Assembly: GCF_030867095.1 (NCBI RefSeq)
Contig: NC_081830.1
Location: forward strand, 35,695,832 to 35,759,831
DNA: 64,000 nt
Direction: 5' to 3'
Source: Alligator mississippiensis
Lineage: Eukaryota > Chordata > Crocodylia > Alligatoridae
The translations under genes were made by a program, and so were the position numbers. Below are positions 59,253 to 64,000 of this stretch, in pieces; position 1 is the stretch's first letter, and the number at the start of each line of letters is the position of its first letter. The notes below the pieces were generated by a model, which had not been told where the DNA came from, did no database searches, and saw nothing but the letters and a program-made list of their open reading frames with translations.

Positions 59253-60019
59253 GCATGCCTACTGAGAGGAAAGTATATACAAAAAATAAAATACAATTCT
59301 CAAGAAACATTTGAAATTACTTATTTTTATATCAAGGCTTTTTTTCACTCTAAACATGTTTCAAATTTCAATTTCTAATGTAATAAACACATCACTTTTA
59401 TTTTCCAACAAACAGGAAATCTTAACAAGACACTTAAAAGAAGAATTGTCACACAAGAACAAAGTGCTTCTTTTGAGAGACAGCGGAAAGCTTTTCCTTG
59501 GAACTCCCCAGGAAACAGCCTTATGCGGTCGTCCTGTCCTGAGAAGACACCGCTGGAGCCAGCGCTATCATAACTTCACAAGAGCCAAACCTCTGGCTTT
59601 GAGACCCTGGCTCTTCCCAGTCTCTGGCTTCCTTGTGATCCATAGCACTCTAACCTCTGGGAGCTCTTTCTTTTCAGTCAGCTCCTGGGAAGGAAGGAGT
59701 GTTTTCTTTTTTTAAAGAAGAGGAATCAGAGTGCCTTATCTCTAAAAGCATAGCAGACTGCTCCAAAAAAATGTTTTTAATGGCATTCTAGTTCCCTCTG
59801 TCTTCACTTGGATTTTGTTCTGTCCACCCTGGGACTATTCCTTTTTCCTCTATCTACCATGGCAGTTTCTATCCACCCTGGGATCTTCTCATGCTGTCCA
59901 CCCTGGAATATTTTTTCATGCTCCCCAGCTGTCTAAGAGCTTCTTTCTTTCTCCTCAGAAACCATCAGCCACTCTTGCTACAAAACAAGGCCTTGTTACA
60001 GGGTCATTTTTGGGTGGCT
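59253..60019. other. Intergenic, no gene seen
   Basis: Frames at 59311-59715 show no family. At 59820-59910 'tccaccctggga' occurs three times. Confidence 0.4.
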
Positions 60020-60440
60020 CCTGGAGGTCTTAATACCTGGACTGTTTGTGCATTAACACTTTAAAGTGGCTTAAAGCACTTGTTATGTGGCTCAAAATTA
60101 TGCCATTCCAGGACAGAGTTATCTCTGGTCTGCATAGCCAGCTCTTGCTCATTTAAGGTGTGGCCACTCCCCACAGATGTGCCACTCAACTTGAAGTCCT
60201 CAAGTATCCCAGAATGCCGGGGCCCCTCCCTGTTCTTTATGAACAAACTTTCCACCTGCAACTCCTAGTCCTTCCCCGGCTCACCAGGGGAACAATTCAC
60301 AGTGACAATTCATAGCTGTACCATTGGAGGACAATCAGAGAAGGTTTCTAGACTAAGTGTGTGACTGCTCCAAACTCTAAGCTAGCACTAAGCTGATCAA
60401 CATCTGTGCAGCTCGCAGCATAAGGTGTAATAAGGTCCTT
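60020..60440 (+). repeat. Interspersed repeat copy 2 (partner of 9750-10340)
   Basis: See the copy at 9750. Shared anchors are 'tatgtggctcaa', 'catttaaggtgtgg', 'cagatgtgccact', 'caactcctagtcct' and 'gacaatcagagaaggttt'. Confidence 0.6.
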
Positions 60441-61072
60441 ACAAAACTATAATAAACTGAGGGCAACACTCACCCAGTACAACAAAACAAAATCATGGAA
60501 AACAAATCAGGGGACAGCCTCCAGGTCCTGTTGCCAGGCCCAGAGTGCCATCTCCATCAACAGTGAAAAGAACATCTAATTAGAGAATTATTTACAGGAA
60601 TTATTTCCAGTAAATTTTAAACATAGTCAGACTCCACAGAGTGCTCCCCACTGGAATCACAGGCTAGAATCCAGCTCACTTATTCTCTGTTGGCACAGGA
60701 ATAAATTACCTTTGAGAAGAATATCCCACTACTACTTGCACAATTTTCCTAAATTTGTTTCCCTGCTTTGTTACTGGCTTTCTTCCCTGACCATTGATGT
60801 CACTTGCATCTGGTTTTTAAGTCATTTGCTGTATAATTACACACAAATATATACATACATATATTACCTGGCTAATTTCAGAGGAGCTCTTTCCTGGGAC
60901 ATTTTTCACCATCCATGGTATATCCTTGACTACCTGGTGGTTCAAGTAACCCAGTATATGAATACAGTATGCACCATTATAATATTTATAGACAATGTGT
61001 TGATAATTTATTTCACATAGGTTATAAAAAGCATCTGCAAATTAATCACAAAATATATAAAATATTTTTGGA
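60441..61072. other. Intergenic, 3' flank of OR 7
   Basis: No gene seen. Confidence 0.5.
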
Positions 61073-62017
61073 TTACACAGTTGAATGATATATTTTTCTA
61101 CTTATCAGCCATTTCAAAGTTTGCTTTACCTCCTTATTCCTCAGGCTGTAAATTAAAGGGTTCAGCATTGGAGACATGAGTGTATAGAACAGGGAAAGCA
61201 GTTTGTCAGAGCTGAGTGAGTAGAAGGATTTGGGCCTTAGGTAAGTCACAATGCCAGATCCATAAAACAGAGTGACCACGATAAGGTGGGAGGAGCAGGT
61301 GGAAAAGGTTTTTTTCCTACTCTCAGCTGATGGTATCTTGAGGATGGTTTGCAGAATACAGGCATAGGACACGAGGATGAGCATGAAGGGCACCATAATG
61401 AAGATGATAGTGACGGCATAGGTGATGATTTCATTCCTGTAAGTGTTCACACAGACAAGCTTCAGCAGTGGAGGCAGGTCACAGAAGAAGTGGTTTATTC
61501 TATTGGGGCCACAGAAGGGCAATGTGAATGTTGAAGCTGTCTGCCCCACACCGACCAGCACACCCATGAGCCAGGACACAGCTAAAAGCTGAAAGCAAAC
61601 TCTCCGATTCATCATGGTCATGTAGTGCAGAGGGTGACAGATGGCCACATAGCGGTCATATGCCATGGCAGCTAGAACAAAACACTCAGTGATCCCTAAA
61701 AGGGCAAAGAAATTCAGCTGCATGGCGCAGCCCAGAAAGGAGATCCTGTTTTCTTTGGAGAAGAAACTTAATAGCATTTTGGGGATGGTCGAAGAGGTGT
61801 AACTGATTTCCACACAGGACAGATTTCTGAGGAAGAAATACATGGGGGAGTGAAGGACAGGGTCTACCAGGGTGATCACAATGATCAGAATGTTTCCCCC
61901 TAAGTCAATGATGAACATAAGCAGTACTAGCAAGAAAAGGGTGGCTTGGACTTCGAAGATGTTTGAGAAAGGCTCAAAGAAGAAGTGTGTTACAACTGAG
62001 CGGTTCTCACCAGTCAT
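61073..62017 (-). CDS. Olfactory receptor, class II, intact (OR 7)
   Basis: An odorant GPCR of 314 residues starting at MTGENRSVV. Features: N-glycosylation site NRS at 5-7, GGN in TM1 (40-42), SPMYFF (57-62), MAYDRYVAIC (118-127), extracellular cysteines at 97, 169, 179 and 189, TFSTCSSHL (237-245; Thr in place of Ala) and NPLIYSLRNKEV (286-297). The conserved FILLGF near the N-terminus reads FFFEPF here (13-17), an unusual substitution. The start is the first in-frame ATG after the splice acceptor (cttatttctgcag, ending at 62038). Sixteen more open codons upstream are intron. Nearest to family 10/6 by eye. It shares its subfamily with the pseudogene at 53095-53870. The frame is unbroken and looks functional. 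Confidence 0.95.
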   Translation of the reverse strand: MTGENRSVVTHFFFEPFSNIFEVQATLFLLVLLMFIIDLGGNILIIVITLVDPVLHSPMYFFLRNLSCVEISYTSSTIPKMLLSFFSKENRISFLGCAMQLNFFALLGITECFVLAAMAYDRYVAICHPLHYMTMMNRRVCFQLLAVSWLMGVLVGVGQTASTFTLPFCGPNRINHFFCDLPPLLKLVCVNTYRNEIITYAVTIIFIMVPFMLILVSYACILQTILKIPSAESRKKTFSTCSSHLIVVTLFYGSGIVTYLRPKSFYSLSSDKLLSLFYTLMSPMLNPLIYSLRNKEVKQTLKWLISRKIYHSTV

Positions 62018-62037
62018 GTCCCATTCTTGCTTTCCAT

Positions 62038-62052
62038 CTGCAGAAATAAGAA
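62038..62052 (-). promoter_or_regulatory. Splice acceptor of OR 7
   Basis: Minus-strand tttcttatttctgcag, AG at 62039-62038. It leaves a 20-nt 5' untranslated segment on the coding exon, containing an out-of-frame ATG. Confidence 0.65.
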
Positions 62053-62059
62053 AATAATT

Positions 62060-63475
62060 CATCATGAACTAGTAAGGTAGATGAACTGCCACAGGTGAAC
62101 CTAGGACTTTGAAAAGCAGGGTGCAGGTGATGCGGTGCATCATGTTATAACACAAAGAATACTTTTCTTGGATTAAAAGGAAACCATAAACTTATCATAT
62201 GGTAGGGACTTAGGGCTATATAATTCAGTTTATGTTCCAAGAGAAAAGAAATATAACACAGCTGATATAATGTGGGGAGTTACCAGTCCTAGGCTGGGCA
62301 GGCACCTGGTGCCGGGGGCAAGGGGTAGGGCTGTTACTCCCAGCCCCACCACAGATAGAATTGCTCCCTGCACACCAAGAGGAGTCTCTTAAACACCCCA
62401 TCATGCACTTTATGCATTGTTCCTATGGGCAACTGGTGCCCCCCGAGTCAGGGGGGCATTTGCCCACCCCAGTGGATAGTCAGCAACTGGTAGGGAGGAT
62501 CCCCCCACAGCCAATCATTCCAATGGGGGGCAGTCTCCCTGCAGCCAACCACGTACCAACCACGGGGCAGCGTTCCTTCTAAACTGGCTGTAAGAGGGAA
62601 GACTGCCCAGAAGGGCCAGGGACACGCCTGGAAGTGCCAGTGGCACTTCTCCTGGTGTCCCCGCTTCCCAGCCAGTGCTCTTGGGGGAGCACCAGCCTGC
62701 CCTGCCTGCCCACCGCCTAAGTGGGGAATGCTGCTGTGAGGGGGTGCATCAGCACTCTACACGTCACCACTGATTGTCCCTGCCACCTCAAATGCTCCCT
62801 GCCTCCACTGTCCCACATTATTGCACATACCCCCATGTGCAGCCCCATCCCATCATGCTTCAAACCCATCAAATCAAAGCATCTACCTCACACTGCACTG
62901 AGTCCTACTGTACCCCCTCTCTGCTCCCATGAATCCAATGTACCCTGCACAGATTTGTCCCCATCATTCCTCAGCCCCTGTGGACACTCACCATCTTGCA
63001 CCCAACATCCTCTCTGAGCATTTAAACCTCACTGCAGCCCCTCACACCCCCTGTGTCCTTCTCACCCACAATCTCTCTTGCTTACACCCCACTTTAACCC
63101 ACCATATTCCCCAACTCCCCCTCACTTTTCACCCCAAAACAAACCAAACAATCCTTATCTCATAAATCCTCTACCAAACAGGCCTTGCTGTCTGCAAAAG
63201 CTCCCTGGTTGATTGACCCCTCGTGCTCCCTGGGACCCCATTTCCCTAATCAGGGAAATTGACTCCTGTCATCCAACCATGCTTGGCCTTATGCCACCAT
63301 GGTTGCACCCCTGGTTCAGCCTCCATCCTCTGCTGCAAGGAAGAACTCAGGAAAGGGTTACTGCAGCAACTTACCTCTTTGCCTCACGTTTGCAATCCCT
63401 CTGGCCTCTGACTGCTGAGCCACTGCACAACTCAGCCTGCCTTCATCCCTGCCTCTACTCTTCCTGTCTCTGACT
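62060..63475. other. Intergenic, no gene seen
   Basis: C-rich in part (62740-63170), with no recognisable gene or repeat. Confidence 0.45.
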
Positions 63476-63476
63476 T

Positions 63477-64000
63477 GTTGTGGGTTTGAATCTCCTAGGA
63501 ACAAAGCCTCCCAGTACAGGTTCTTATATATCAGGACACCTTTATTGGACACACTGGGGGTAAGGAGAGAAATATTACCAAGAATAGATAACAGGCCAAA
63601 TAATTGTAGAAGAAAGAATAGCTTGATTAGAGGAAGATCAAGAAAGAACCTACATCAATTAGATAAAAATGAGCCATGAACTCAGCTAACTCCCTCAGCT
63701 GTACCTGAAGGGAACTGCTGTACGTCCTTGGTAGCTTATTTTAAACATTCATTGGAGCAGGACTGCACAAGTAACTTCCCACTAACCTGAAGATCCATCC
63801 CTGTGAACTATGATATTCCAAACAAATACATAACCCTTATTCACAATAGATACATTTCCCATAGTGACCTCTGATACTGGGCTCTTCCAGTATTAGGTAA
63901 TTAGTACAGGGTAACTGGTGATTGATAACTGGTTGTGGGGGGGAGCAAGAACACAAAGATCCTACTGACTTCTACTAATCAGGTCCAATTTGCCTGAAAG
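63477..64000 (-). mobile_element. Candidate LTR fossil, runs to window edge
   Basis: The minus strand ends in cccacaaca (CA end) at 63477 and has an aataaa signal near 63543, LTR-like spacing. No other terminus is in the window. Confidence 0.25.

Noticed and set aside
59311-59715. 134-codon plus-strand frame
   Set aside because: No family resemblance, no splice context, and low-complexity ends; probably chance.
62018-62065. In-frame ATG upstream of OR 7 (MMNYFLISAD)
   Set aside because: These codons lie in the pyrimidine tract and acceptor of the upstream intron.
1-64000. CRISPR array, tRNA or rRNA genes
   Set aside because: No regularly spaced direct repeats with unique spacers, and no cloverleaf or rRNA signatures were recognised by eye. 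The tandem arrays seen are satellites inside transposons.

Overview
The window reads as nuclear DNA of a reptile-grade vertebrate, most likely a crocodilian (alligator, crocodile or gharial); a turtle is the main alternative. The reasons are a tandem cluster of intron-less class II olfactory receptor (OR) genes, several copies of a CR1 LINE with the sauropsid-type 3' end, abundant hAT transposons, and a palindromic short repeat that resembles the crocodilian 'Chompy' family (named from memory, not searched). There is no prokaryotic gene organisation.

Host genes. Seven OR loci were found. Four have intact reading frames: 3161-4093 (+), 15922-16875 (-), 22827-23774 (-) and 61073-62017 (-). One is a nearly intact gene with a single homopolymer frameshift (41951-42854, -). 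Two are clear pseudogenes (about 32960-33673, - and about 53095-53870, -). All but the first lie on the minus strand. For the five intact or near-intact loci a polypyrimidine-AG splice acceptor lies 0 to about 35 nt before the start codon, which is the usual OR layout of non-coding 5' exon(s) spliced to one coding exon. The proteins would act as odorant GPCRs in the ciliary membrane of olfactory neurons.

Repeats fill most of the rest. From left to right: a CR1 fragment (1-722); a GC-rich non-autonomous hAT (915-2289); OR 1; a hAT (5262-8136) with a nested CR1 (6075-7746); a broken autonomous hAT on the minus strand (about 11650-14548); OR 2; a hAT end plus two CR1 pieces (19838-22275); OR 3 and its downstream duplicated tract; a Ty3/gypsy fossil (about 28900-30810); the second copy of the OR 3 tract, carrying a solo LTR (34509-35165) and a 5.6-kb hAT (35367-40992); the frameshifted OR; a CR1 (43468-44685); a CpG-rich solo LTR (45742-46662); further LTR-like and MITE-like elements; an OR pseudogene; and OR 7 near the right end.

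The most informative structure is the pair of paralogous tracts: unit A about 23060-27735 and unit B about 32960-41175. Unit A keeps the empty target sites of both the solo LTR and the large hAT found in unit B, so the order of events (OR duplication, then LTR and hAT insertion) can be read from this window alone. A second notable structure is a satellite of roughly 160-170 bp carried inside two otherwise different hAT elements. I found no clearly new gene system. The best candidates for new biology are the hAT internal satellites and foldback structures, the palindromic element with a 12-bp target duplication, and the CpG-dense LTR.
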